DNA from: Xanthobacteraceae bacterium
Lineage (GTDB): Bacteria > Pseudomonadota > Alphaproteobacteria > Rhizobiales > Xanthobacteraceae
Assembly: GCA_029266425.1 (NCBI GenBank)
Contig: JAQSWY010000039.1
Location: 1-46,940 of the forward strand
Direction of reading: 5' to 3'
DNA: 46,940 nt
The notes beneath the pieces were generated by a model. The model ran no database searches. It was not told the origin of the DNA and was given only the letters and a program-made list of their open reading frames with translations. Positions 1 through 7,642 of the stretch are shown here, one piece after another. Position 1 is the stretch's first letter. The number at the start of each line of letters is the position of its first letter. The position numbers and the translations under genes were made by a program.

Positions 1-591
1 ATTCTTCAGGGCGACTTCAAGCGCGCCCTCCTTCACACGGTAGGCCGTGGCATCGGCGTGGCTGCCGCTCGCCAGCGGCGCCGCCTCGTCGAGGAAGGCC
101 CGCGCCCGGGTGACGACCTGCATCGCCCGCAACGGATTGAACGAGCCGGTGCGACCGGCGCCATTGGCTTCGGGGATGACGTCGGTGCCGTAGAGCGCAT
201 CATAGAGGCTGCCCCAGCGGGCGTTCGCGGCGTTCAGCGCGTAGCGCGGATTGCTCGCCGGCACCACGAGCTGTGGGCCGGGAAGCAGAGCCAGCTCATC
301 ATCGACATTGGTCGTCGTCACCGCGAAGGACGGCGGCTCGGGGAGCAGATAGCCGATCTCGCGCAGGAAGCGCTCATAGACGGCGTGATCGAAGGGCTCT
401 CCTCTCCGCGCGCCGTGCCAACCATCGATGGCGGCCTGGAGCTCATCGCGACGGGCCATCATGGCGGCATTGCGCGGGGCGAGGTCGCGGACGATCTCGC
501 CGAAGCCTTCCCAGAATTTCATCCGGCCGACCGGCAATCCCGCCATCGCCTCGAAGGTCACGAATTCGTACAGCGAGGTTTCGACGCGAAT
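1..591 (-). CDS. glcB: Malate synthase G, partial (N-terminal part only)
   Basis: Condenses glyoxylate and acetyl-CoA to malate, the second step of the glyoxylate shunt. The minus-strand frame reads through blocks typical of malate synthase G, including LREIGYLLPEP, GPQLVVPASNPRYALNAANA and RWGSLYDALYGTDVIPE; the rest of the gene lies beyond position 1. The start is unclear. No ATG, GTG or TTG occurs in frame between the upstream stop (628-630) and the start of homology. ATT at 589-591 is the best-placed candidate and GTG at 559-561 would cut the conserved N-terminus. No Shine-Dalgarno is visible. The gene lies just below aceA with only a palindromic repeat between, so co-transcription is likely. 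Family call is sure, start is not. Confidence 0.9.
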   Translation of the reverse strand, partial: MRVETSLYEFVTFEAMAGLPVGRMKFWEGFGEIVRDLAPRNAAMMARRDELQAAIDGWHGARRGEPFDHAVYERFLREIGYLLPEPPSFAVTTTNVDDELALLPGPQLVVPASNPRYALNAANARWGSLYDALYGTDVIPEANGAGRTGSFNPLRAMQVVTRARAFLDEAAPLASGSHADATAYRVKEGALEVALKN

Positions 592-639
592 AAGCGAAAG
601 TGAAAATCCGAGAGGTTGCTTGGCAGTTCACCAATCAGT

Positions 640-719
640 GTCATCCCCGGCTTGTCCCGGGAATCCACGTCCCTGACGAGAGAGCAACCGTGGATGGCCG
701 GGACAAGCCCGGCCATGAC
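640..719. repeat. Extragenic palindromic repeat (REP-like)
   Basis: A near-perfect inverted repeat: the left arm (640-669) contains CGGCTTGTCCCGG and ends in ATCCACG; the right arm (689-719) starts CGTGGAT and contains CCGGGACAAGCCCGG. This GTCATGGCCGGGCTTGTCCCGG type of element is common between genes in Rhizobiales. It sits between aceA and glcB, where it could form a large hairpin that attenuates or stabilises the transcript. Confidence 0.85.
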
Positions 720-725
720 GGATCG

Positions 726-2027
726 CTAGAACTGCGCCGTCTCGGTGGAGTCGTGCATGGCCGTGGTGGCGCTGGCGCCTTCGCTGAGCACGGTGGCGAT
801 GGCGTCGAAATAGCTGGTCCCCACCTCGCGCTGGTGCCGCATGGCGGTGAAGCCGCGCGGCTCGCTGTCGAACTCGGCCTGCTGCAGCTCGGAATAGGCG
901 GCCATGCCTTCTTCCCGGTAGCGGCGGGCGAGATCGAAGGTGGTGAAGCTCAGATTGTGGAAGCCGGCCAAAGTGATGAACTGGTACTTGTAGCCCATCG
1001 CGCCGAGCTCGGCCTGGAACGTCCGCATCTGTGCGCGGTCCATGTGCTTCGCCCAGTTGAAGGAGGGCGAGCAGTTGTAGGCCAGCATCTTGCCGGGATG
1101 GACCTTGTGGACGCCCTCGGCGAAGCGGCGGGCATCCTCGAGGCTCGGCGTCGAGGTCTCGCACCACAGGAGATCGGCATGGGGCGCATAGGCGACGGCG
1201 CGGGCAATGCCGGCCTCGAACCCGCCCTTGAGCCGGTAGAAGCCTTCCTGCGTGCGCTCGCCGGTGACGAAGGGCGCATCATACTCGTCGACATCCGAGG
1301 TGATGAGCCGCGCCGCCTCGGCATCGGTGCGCGCCATGATGACCGTCGGGACGCCCATGACGTCTGCGGCGAGCCGGGCGGCGTTGAGCGTGCGGATGAA
1401 GGTACGGGTCGGCACCAGCACCTTGCCACCGAGATGGCCGCACTTCTTCTCCGAGGCCAGCTGGTCCTCGAAATGGACGGCGGCGGCACCCGCCTCGATC
1501 ATCGCCTTCGTCAGCTCGAAGGCATTGAGCTGGCCGCCGAAGCCGGCTTCGGCGTCGGCGATGATGGGCAGGAAATAATCGATCTCCGCGCCACCCTTGC
1601 CGTCCGCGCGCTCCATCGTCTGGATCTGGTCGGCGCGCTGGAACGCCTTGTTGATCCGCCGGATCACCGCCGGCACGCTGTCAACGGAGTAAAGGCTCTG
1701 GTCCGGATACATGTCGCCCGACGAATTGGCGTCCGCCGCGACCTGCCAGCCGGAGAGGTAGATCGCCTTCAGCCCGGCCTTGGCCTGCTGGACCGCCTGG
1801 TTGCCGGTATAAGTGCCGAGCGTCGGCAGATAGGCCTCGGTGTGCAGCAACTCCCAGAGCCGGCGGGCGCCGTGTTCGGCCAAGGTGTGGCGGATCGGCA
1901 GCGAGCCGGCGAGCCGCGCCACGTCCTCGGGACCATAGGTGCGGCGGATACCGCGCCAGCGGTCCGGCGCCCATTCCGGCGCGGGGAAATCTTCACGGGC
2001 GGGTGCCGAGCGGATCTTGTCGAGCAT
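726..2027 (-). CDS. aceA: Isocitrate lyase
   Basis: Cleaves isocitrate to glyoxylate and succinate in the cytoplasm, the first glyoxylate-shunt step. The protein (433 aa from this start) carries the diagnostic KKCGH catalytic motif ([12 protein letters not shown]) and other family blocks such as [12 protein letters not shown] and ARTDAEAA; the length is normal for bacterial AceA. The ATG at 2027 (MLDKIRSAP) is preceded by GAGGA 5 nt upstream; an ATG at 2039 is possible but has no better signal. A small gene (2072-2302) lies 44 nt upstream in the same direction and glcB lies downstream, forming an aceA-glcB unit. The divergent ScfR-type regulator at 2443 probably controls it. Confidence 0.97.
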   Translation of the reverse strand: MLDKIRSAPAREDFPAPEWAPDRWRGIRRTYGPEDVARLAGSLPIRHTLAEHGARRLWELLHTEAYLPTLGTYTGNQAVQQAKAGLKAIYLSGWQVAADANSSGDMYPDQSLYSVDSVPAVIRRINKAFQRADQIQTMERADGKGGAEIDYFLPIIADAEAGFGGQLNAFELTKAMIEAGAAAVHFEDQLASEKKCGHLGGKVLVPTRTFIRTLNAARLAADVMGVPTVIMARTDAEAARLITSDVDEYDAPFVTGERTQEGFYRLKGGFEAGIARAVAYAPHADLLWCETSTPSLEDARRFAEGVHKVHPGKMLAYNCSPSFNWAKHMDRAQMRTFQAELGAMGYKYQFITLAGFHNLSFTTFDLARRYREEGMAAYSELQQAEFDSEPRGFTAMRHQREVGTSYFDAIATVLSEGASATTAMHDSTETAQF

Positions 2028-2071
2028 CGTCGTCCTCATTGTCGAAGGTCGCAGGGGCGGGCGTAGCGCGC

Positions 2072-2302
2072 TCAGCCGCGGGTGCGCCGCGCATAGGTGG
2101 CGGCGAGCACCGGGCGCCCGTCGAACATGCCGCCGTTCGGCCCGCCATCGGCGAAGGCGAAGCGGTGCCGGCCGATGCGGTGCACGATGGTGAATTGCTG
2201 ATCGGCTAGGCCCTCGGCACGGAAGGTCTTGCTGATCTCCTCGGCGTCGCGGCCGATGATGGTGACGAATTCGTCCTCGTCGCGGGCTTCAGTGCGGGTC
2301 AT
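2072..2302 (-). CDS. Small conserved protein upstream of isocitrate lyase
   Basis: A 76-aa cytoplasmic protein ([19 protein letters not shown]...) with no signal peptide or membrane segment. Codon use matches the neighbours and a GGAG lies 8 nt before the ATG. It is the first gene of the aceA transcript. I recall similar short proteins with an EDFVTIVGRDPEEI-like start beside aceA in rhizobia, but cannot name a domain or function. The association suggests a role linked to acetate or fatty-acid growth; this is inference. Confidence 0.7.
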   Translation of the reverse strand: MTRTEARDEDEFVTIIGRDAEEISKTFRAEGLADQQFTIVHRIGRHRFAFADGGPNGGMFDGRPVLAATYARRTRG

Positions 2303-2333
2303 CTCTGCATCTCCATGCGCTGGTTATGTAAAG

Positions 2334-2425
2334 ATTTGCCAAATGACCTCGTTATGCAATAACTATATGAAAATCAGCTGGTTAAGTTGATAAGCCTTGT
2401 AAATTTCTGAGCCGCTCTTGTAAAT
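2334..2425. promoter_or_regulatory. Divergent aceA/scfR control region with operator-like motifs
   Basis: The 140-bp AT-rich gap between two divergent genes holds a perfect dyad ATTTG-C-CAAAT (2334-2344) and two identical direct repeats CTTGTAAAT (2396-2404 and 2417-2425), spaced exactly 21 bp, two helical turns. The dyad resembles the TTTGCAAA core bound by RamB-type regulators. Binding by the protein encoded at 2443 is inferred. Confidence 0.55.
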
Positions 2426-2442
2426 CGAGCAAAGAGAGACGC

Positions 2443-3858
2443 ATGCAGGAAACCGAGCCGAGGATCGGCAGCCGCATCCAGCGGCTGCGTCGCCAGAGCC
2501 GCATCTCCCAAGCCGAGCTGGCCGGACAGCTCGGCATTTCAGCGAGCTATCTCAACCTGATCGAGCACAATCGACGGCGCATCACCGTGCCGCTGCTGAT
2601 GAAGGTCGCCGGGCAGTTCGGCATCGAGCCGGGCGAATTGGTGGAGAACGACGAGTCGCGTCTCGTCGGCGACCTGATGGAGATCTTCGGCGACGACGTG
2701 TTCGCCGACAGCCAGCTCACCAATCAGGACATACGCGACCTCGCCGCCTCGAACCCGACCGTCGGCCGGGCGGTCGTGCGGCTGTTCGACCAGTATCGCG
2801 CGCTGCGCACCGCCAAGCTCACCGGCGCTTCTCCCGACGAGAATGCCGGCTACCATCCGGCTACCGACGCGGTGTCGGACTTCATCCAGGAGGCGGGCAA
2901 TTATTTCCCGACGCTGGAGGAGGCGGCCGAACGCGTGCGCCACGACATAGAGAGCGCCTCGGATTCCTTCGAGTACGGGCTGAAGACCTATCTCTCCAAC
3001 GTGTTCGGCCTGCAATGGCGACCCGCCCCGCTGCCTGCCGGCATCGCCCGGCGCTACGATCCGGACCGGCGCGAGATCCTCACCTCGGAGGTGCTGTCGG
3101 CGGAATCCGCGATCTTCAGCGTTGCCCACCAGCTCGGATCGCTGACCGCCTCGGTGCAGATCGACGCGCTGATCGAGGCCAGCAATCTTCCGGCCGACGC
3201 CCCGGTGCTGGCGCGTAACGCGCTCGCCAGCTATTTCGCCGGCGCGCTGCTGATGCCCTACGAGCCGTTCCTGAAGGCGTGCAAGGAGACGCGCTACGAC
3301 ATCGAGCGCATCCAGCGGCGCTTCCGCACCAGCTTCGAGCAGGTCTGCCAGCGCATGACCACGCTGCAGCGGCCGGGGCGCGCCGGCATCCCGCTGCACC
3401 TGGTGCGTACCGATATCGCCGGCAATATCTCCAAGCGCTTCTCGCTGTCCGGCATCCATATTTCCCGGCATTCGGGCGCGTGCCCGCGCTGGAACGTCTA
3501 TGCAGCCTTCCTGCATCCCGAGCGGATCAATGTGCAGATCAGCCAGATGCCCGAGGGCCAGCGCTATTTCTGCATCGCCAAGGCGATCACCAAGGGCGGC
3601 CATCGGCACAATGCGCCGCGCCGGCACCTGTCTATCGGGCTCGGCTGCCATATCAGCCATGCCCCGTCGATGGTCTATTCCGACGGCATGGACCTCAGCG
3701 ATGCCAGCCAGTCGGTGCCGATCGGGATCGGCTGCCGGATCTGCCCGCGGCTCGATTGCGAACAGCGCGCCCACCCGCAGACCGACCAGCGCTTCACGCT
3801 GGACGAGACCGAGATGGCGGAGAGTTTTTACGCGTCGGCTCGGCGTCTGAGGGATTAG
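2443..3858 (+). CDS. XRE-family short-chain fatty acyl regulator (ScfR/RamB type)
   Basis: A 471-aa transcription factor. The N-terminal 70 residues form a Cro/C1-type helix-turn-helix (IGSRIQRLRRQSRISQAELA, then GISASYLNLIEHNRR). The long C-terminal part contains the ImmA/IrrE-like middle region and the Cys-rich tail (GCRICPRLDCEQRAHPQ) typical of the short-chain fatty acyl regulator family (DUF2083), which includes RamB, regulator of glyoxylate-cycle genes in actinobacteria. It is divergent from the aceA unit across a shared promoter region, so it likely tunes glyoxylate-shunt expression by sensing acyl-CoA or a related signal. Activator or repressor role cannot be told from sequence. Confidence 0.92.
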   Translation: MQETEPRIGSRIQRLRRQSRISQAELAGQLGISASYLNLIEHNRRRITVPLLMKVAGQFGIEPGELVENDESRLVGDLMEIFGDDVFADSQLTNQDIRDLAASNPTVGRAVVRLFDQYRALRTAKLTGASPDENAGYHPATDAVSDFIQEAGNYFPTLEEAAERVRHDIESASDSFEYGLKTYLSNVFGLQWRPAPLPAGIARRYDPDRREILTSEVLSAESAIFSVAHQLGSLTASVQIDALIEASNLPADAPVLARNALASYFAGALLMPYEPFLKACKETRYDIERIQRRFRTSFEQVCQRMTTLQRPGRAGIPLHLVRTDIAGNISKRFSLSGIHISRHSGACPRWNVYAAFLHPERINVQISQMPEGQRYFCIAKAITKGGHRHNAPRRHLSIGLGCHISHAPSMVYSDGMDLSDASQSVPIGIGCRICPRLDCEQRAHPQTDQRFTLDETEMAESFYASARRLRD

Positions 3859-3979
3859 GTGCCGCATCACCAAGAAAAGACCGGTCTCAAGTAACTGCAG
3901 ATCCGCGATCAGATATGCGTCGAATATGCGTGCGCTTTCTGTTTTTCCAATCGCGATGATATTCTATCGTAATGCTGCC

Positions 3980-4004
3980 GGAATAAGATCCCGCTTCCGT
4001 CGTT
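3980..4004 (+). promoter_or_regulatory. Possible ECF-type promoter (GGAAT-N17-GTT)
   Basis: GGAAT at 3980-3984 is followed after exactly 17 nt by GTT at 4002-4004, about 50 nt before the ATG of the repeat protein. It departs from the EcfG consensus GGAAC at one base, so it is a weaker candidate than those at 28588 and 35332. Confidence 0.35.
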
Positions 4005-4053
4005 ACTCTATCGGGCCAACGCAACAGGCCCGTTTCCAAGCGGAGTAACGCAG

Positions 4054-4410
4054 ATGAAACGACACTGGAAAATCGCCTCGGCCGCGCTTGCCGGCGTCAC
4101 GGCCTTGGCTGCCCCGACGGCGCACGCCATGGAATATACGCGCATCGCGCCGGACATGGAGCGGCCGGCACCTGCCACGACCAGTCGCAGCGACGGCAGC
4201 TTCATCGTTGCCGGCAACAGCTCATCGAATTCGAGCTCGAACTCATCGTCGAATTCGAGCTCGAACTCCTCTTCGAACTCGAGCTCCAATTCCTCGTCCA
4301 ACTCGAGCTCGAATTCCTCGTCCAACCGCTCGTCGAACAGTTCTTCCAACAGTTCCTCGAACCGTTCGTCCAATGGCTCCAAGAGCTGGGGCGGCCGGTC
4401 CTGGCGCTGA
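4054..4410 (+). CDS. Secreted Asn-Ser tetrapeptide-repeat protein
   Basis: A 118-aa protein of unknown function. Residues 1-25 form a clear Sec signal peptide (MKRHWKIASAALAG..., cleavage after AHA). A short linker (26-54) is followed by 13 tandem N-[SR]-S-S units (residues 55-106: nine NSSS, then NRSS, two NSSS, NRSS), a final NGSK and an aromatic/basic tail SWGGRSWR. CGGAG lies 8-12 nt before the ATG, a possible ECF promoter is upstream and a strong terminator follows, so it looks like a real monocistronic gene despite low complexity. Such a repeat is expected to be disordered and hydrophilic. A role in the envelope or outside the cell is inference. Confidence 0.8.
   Translation: MKRHWKIASAALAGVTALAAPTAHAMEYTRIAPDMERPAPATTSRSDGSFIVAGNSSSNSSSNSSSNSSSNSSSNSSSNSSSNSSSNSSSNRSSNSSSNSSSNRSSNGSKSWGGRSWR
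4216..4371 (+). repeat. 12/24-bp coding minisatellite
   Basis: Thirteen 12-bp units each encode N[S/R]SS. The first eight alternate two codon versions (for example AACTCATCGTCG and AATTCGAGCTCG), giving a 24-bp higher-order period; later units diverge. The period suggests growth by duplication of 24-bp blocks, with copy number open to slippage. Confidence 0.85.
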
Positions 4411-4422
4411 GCGCAACATGGG

Positions 4423-4447
4423 AACGGGGGCCGCAAGGCCCCCGTTT
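4423..4447 (+). terminator. Strong hairpin terminator of the repeat protein gene
   Basis: A perfect 10-bp stem, AACGGGGGCC (4423-4432) and GGCCCCCGTT (4437-4446), closes a GCAA tetraloop and is followed by a short T stretch. It begins 12 nt after the stop codon of the repeat protein. Confidence 0.85.
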
Positions 4448-4564
4448 CATATTTGGACTCAGAAGGCGGCCGAAAATTCCTAGCTCCCCTCATCCCCGGG
4501 CTGAGGGGATGATTGGCGTCGCTCCCGGCGAGGTTTGATCCACGCCTCACGATCTGCGCCGCGA

Positions 4565-5278
4565 TCAACGGGCAGCGCGCGCCCACTTGCGGTACCAGCC
4601 CTCCCCGGCCAGCGTCTTGCGATGGACGGTGTCGCGCTCCATCGCCTCGTTCGCGGATTCCGCCCGGATCTCGGCCTCGAGAGCAGTTCCGTCGCGCCGG
4701 ATCGGTATGACCTGCACCAGCGGCGTGCCCATCTCGATCACATGGATTCCGTCCGGCGCGTTGGCGAAGAAGGGAAAATGAATCTCGGCAGCATAAGTGT
4801 CGGTGTCGACGAGCCCGGCGACGCACTCGAAGGGCTGGCCGGGCCGGCTGATCGGCGGCACGAACAGGCAGCTCCAGCCGGGCGGCGTACGGATCGACCA
4901 GTAATTGTGGAACTTGCACGGCGGCACCGGCTCCTTCGGATTGCCGGCGACCTGATGCGCTCCGTGGTTGCTCACCATGGTGCGATCGAACTCCCATCCG
5001 GCATTGACGGTGCGTCCACCATCCGTGATCTCCAGCCGCACGGTCGCGGCGAGCGGCAGGATCCAGCCCGCCGTCATCGCATCCAGGAACGGCATGCAGC
5101 GCTTGATGGTGAGGCCGTTATTGGCGACCGAGCGATGCTGCGTGTCGACCGGCGGAAGCTTGCGGAACCAGTCCGGCAGCACCGTCTTCGCCGGCACCGG
5201 CGGCGCGATGACGCCATGGTCTTCCGGCCGGCACAGGAAGCGGATCGTGCCGGAGGACTTCGACGGAAACTGAAACAT
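4565..5278 (-). CDS. Conserved protein of unknown function (DUF6065-like?)
   Basis: A 237-aa soluble protein with many aromatic and proline residues and motifs such as VLPDWFRKLPP, TIKRCMPFLDAMTAGWILPL, CKFHNYWSIRTPPGWSCLFV and GTPLVQVIPIRRD. The start ATG at 5278 is preceded by GAGGGAGAGAGCC. From memory these blocks resemble an uncharacterised family found in bacteria and some phages (possibly DUF6065), but I could not verify this. No catalytic signature or signal peptide is seen. It is convergent with the repeat protein gene and divergent from tctA, with no operon partner. Confidence 0.75.
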   Translation of the reverse strand: MFQFPSKSSGTIRFLCRPEDHGVIAPPVPAKTVLPDWFRKLPPVDTQHRSVANNGLTIKRCMPFLDAMTAGWILPLAATVRLEITDGGRTVNAGWEFDRTMVSNHGAHQVAGNPKEPVPPCKFHNYWSIRTPPGWSCLFVPPISRPGQPFECVAGLVDTDTYAAEIHFPFFANAPDGIHVIEMGTPLVQVIPIRRDGTALEAEIRAESANEAMERDTVHRKTLAGEGWYRKWARAAR

Positions 5279-5517
5279 GCCGGCTCTCTCCCTCGCATCA
5301 TCGAGGAAACGCGGCAGCCAAGGGTTTATTCCAGCGGCCGCGGCAATGGCATCCGGCTAATGACCGCGATCAGGAATCATAATGAGCCAAGGCTTGCTGA
5401 TGCGGGAAATCGGTTCGCATAATCGGCAAATCAGCTGCGACACCGAGACAATCGGACGGTCATGACGCCAAAAAGGCGCGGATCGGGCAGCGCGGGAGAA
5501 AACGCCGGGGACTGCCC

Positions 5518-7026
5518 ATGCTGGACGCCATAGTCGCGGGGCTCAGTGCCCTGCTGACTCTGCAATCCATCGCCTTCCTGCTGATCGGGGTCGTCTACGG
5601 CCTCGTTATCGGCATCCTTCCCGGCCTCGGCGGCATCGTCGCCATGGCGCTTCTGCTCCCCTTCACCTATGGCTATGAGCCGGCGGCGACGCTGGCGCTC
5701 CTGCTCGGCGCGCACATCGCCACCATCTGGGGCGATTCCGTCACCAGCATCCTGTTCAACGTGCCGGGAGCGGCAAAGAGCCTGTCGCTGGTCTTCGACG
5801 GCTATCCGATGACCCAGCAGGGCCAGGCACGGCGTGCCCTTGGCGCCTCCGCTGGGGCGGCGCTGCTCGGCGGCATCATCGGCGCGGTGTTCCTCGCGCT
5901 CAGCATCCCGCTGGTGCGCCCGCTCATCCTCGCGCTCGGCCCGAGCGAATATCTGATGATGGCGCTGTGGGGTCTCACGGTGATCGCCACCTTCAGCGAG
6001 GGCTCGCTGCTCAAGGGCCTGATCGCGGCCTGTGCCGGCGTCATCATCGCCTTCATCGGCATGGACCCGATCACCGCGACGCCGCGCTACACGTTCGGAC
6101 TCGTCTTCCTGCTCGACGGCATTTCCTTCCCGGTGGCGATGATCGGCCTGTTCGCCATCGCCGAGATGATGAAGCTGTGGGTCAAGGGCGATTCGATCGT
6201 CAGCCGCGCGCTGCAGACCGAGACCTCTTCCGTGCTCGAGGGGGTGCGCGATGCCTTCCGGCACTGGGGGCTGGTGTTCCGCTCCAGCCTGCTCGGCCTG
6301 TGGATCGGGGTGCTGCCGGGCGTCGGCGCCACCGTCGGCGGCATCGCCGCCTATGCCATGGCGGTGAACACCTCGAAGCATCCGGAGCGCTTCGGCAAGG
6401 GTGCGGTGGAAGGCGTCATCGCGCCCGATGCGACGCTTGGCGCCAATGAGGGCGGCGGCCTGTTGCCGACGCTGGCCTTCGGCATACCGGGCGGCGAGAG
6501 CATGGCGATCCTGCTCATCGCCTTCATCGGGCTCGGCATCGTGCCCGGGCCGACAATGCTGACCGACCATCTCGACATCGTCTTCAGCCTGGTCTGGATC
6601 ATCGTGCTGGGGAGCATCGTCACCACGCTGATCGGCATCGCCATTTCGCCCTACCTCGCGCGCATGCCGAACCTCGACCACACCATCATGATCCCGGTCG
6701 TGCTGACCGTGTGCTTCATCGCCGCCTATGCGACGCGCGGCATCGAGGGCGACGTCATCGTCGCCGGGGTGTTCGGGCTGCTCGGCTATGTGATGGACCG
6801 CTACAAATACTCCCGTGCCAATCTCGTCATCGGCATGGTGCTGGCCGACATGATCGAGCGCAGCCTGCATCTGTCGCTGTCGCTCTATGGCGACTTCTTC
6901 ATCTTCACCCGGCCGGTCACCTTCGCCATGTTCGTCTTCATCGTGCTGACGACGGCCTGGCCGTTCGTGCGCAGCTGGCGTCGCAAGCGCCAGCAGGCGC
7001 TCGCGCTCGATGGAGGTGCGCAATGA
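5518..7026 (+). CDS. tctA: Tripartite tricarboxylate transporter large permease TctA
   Basis: A 502-aa inner-membrane protein with about a dozen hydrophobic segments and family blocks GVVYGLVIGILPGLGGIVAM near residue 25 and LGLWIGVLPGVGATVGG near residue 262; these paired GxLPGxG motifs mark TctA. It forms the ion-coupled membrane channel for a solute delivered by the periplasmic TctC protein, usually a di- or tricarboxylate. Its stop overlaps the tctB start (ATGA, 7023-7026), showing translational coupling. The order tctA-tctB-tctC differs from the classical tctCBA order. The substrate cannot be told from sequence. Confidence 0.95.
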   Translation: MLDAIVAGLSALLTLQSIAFLLIGVVYGLVIGILPGLGGIVAMALLLPFTYGYEPAATLALLLGAHIATIWGDSVTSILFNVPGAAKSLSLVFDGYPMTQQGQARRALGASAGAALLGGIIGAVFLALSIPLVRPLILALGPSEYLMMALWGLTVIATFSEGSLLKGLIAACAGVIIAFIGMDPITATPRYTFGLVFLLDGISFPVAMIGLFAIAEMMKLWVKGDSIVSRALQTETSSVLEGVRDAFRHWGLVFRSSLLGLWIGVLPGVGATVGGIAAYAMAVNTSKHPERFGKGAVEGVIAPDATLGANEGGGLLPTLAFGIPGGESMAILLIAFIGLGIVPGPTMLTDHLDIVFSLVWIIVLGSIVTTLIGIAISPYLARMPNLDHTIMIPVVLTVCFIAAYATRGIEGDVIVAGVFGLLGYVMDRYKYSRANLVIGMVLADMIERSLHLSLSLYGDFFIFTRPVTFAMFVFIVLTTAWPFVRSWRRKRQQALALDGGAQ

Positions 7027-7577
7027 GTCGCCGCCTCCAGGAGAACATCATCGCCCTCGCCTTGCTCGGCGTGTTCGTCGCGGTGATCGTCGCCAGTTTG
7101 GATTACAGCTTCCGTGCCCGCATGGTGCCGCTGCCGATGGCGGTGCTGGGCTGCATCCTCGTCCTGATCCAGCTGGCCTGGCAGAATCTGCGGCCCGTCG
7201 ACGAGCTCCAGCTCGACATGTTCGAGTTCATCACCGGCCGCACCGCCGAGGAGGAGCCGGCGGCGGTGCAGGCGGCGATGGAGCATGAGGTCGCCTCGAC
7301 ACCGGACGCGCCGAAGCGCACCGCGCTGCGCGAGTTCACGGTGGTCGGCGTGGTGGCGCTGCTGCTGGCGCTGTTCTTCCTCATCGGCCCGGTGCCGGCG
7401 ACCTTCGTCTTCACCGCCGGCTATCTCGTGATGACGGGCAAGCACGGCGTCGTGCGCTCGCTCATCTATTCGGCGGCGCTGAGCCTCTTCCTCGCATTGA
7501 TGTTCGGCTACGTGCTGCAGGTGCAGCTCGACCGCAGCCTGCTGCTGCCGCCCCTCGCGCCGCTGATCGGCTTCTGA
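7023..7577 (+). CDS. tctB: Tripartite tricarboxylate transporter small subunit TctB
   Basis: A 184-aa membrane protein with four predicted helices (around residues 9-28, 36-56, 101-135 and 148-167) split by a charged cytoplasmic loop, the usual TctB layout. The ATG at 7023 overlaps the tctA stop and is preceded by GGAGG. TctB is the small membrane partner of TctA in the transporter complex. Confidence 0.9.
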   Translation: MSRRLQENIIALALLGVFVAVIVASLDYSFRARMVPLPMAVLGCILVLIQLAWQNLRPVDELQLDMFEFITGRTAEEEPAAVQAAMEHEVASTPDAPKRTALREFTVVGVVALLLALFFLIGPVPATFVFTAGYLVMTGKHGVVRSLIYSAALSLFLALMFGYVLQVQLDRSLLLPPLAPLIGF

Positions 7578-7642
7578 CGAGGGTGACGAGAGCCACCGCG
7601 CGCCGGCGGCCAAGACAGAAACCAGATTCCAGGAGGGAAGAC

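Noticed and set aside
4008..4997. Minus-strand frame with a striking acidic Glu-Leu-Phe repeat
   Set aside because: It is the reverse reading of the NSSS repeat; the plus-strand gene has signal peptide, ribosome site and terminator, the minus frame has none.
5431..7023. 530-codon minus-strand frame opposite tctA
   Set aside because: Asp/Glu/His/Arg-rich shadow of a hydrophobic membrane protein gene.
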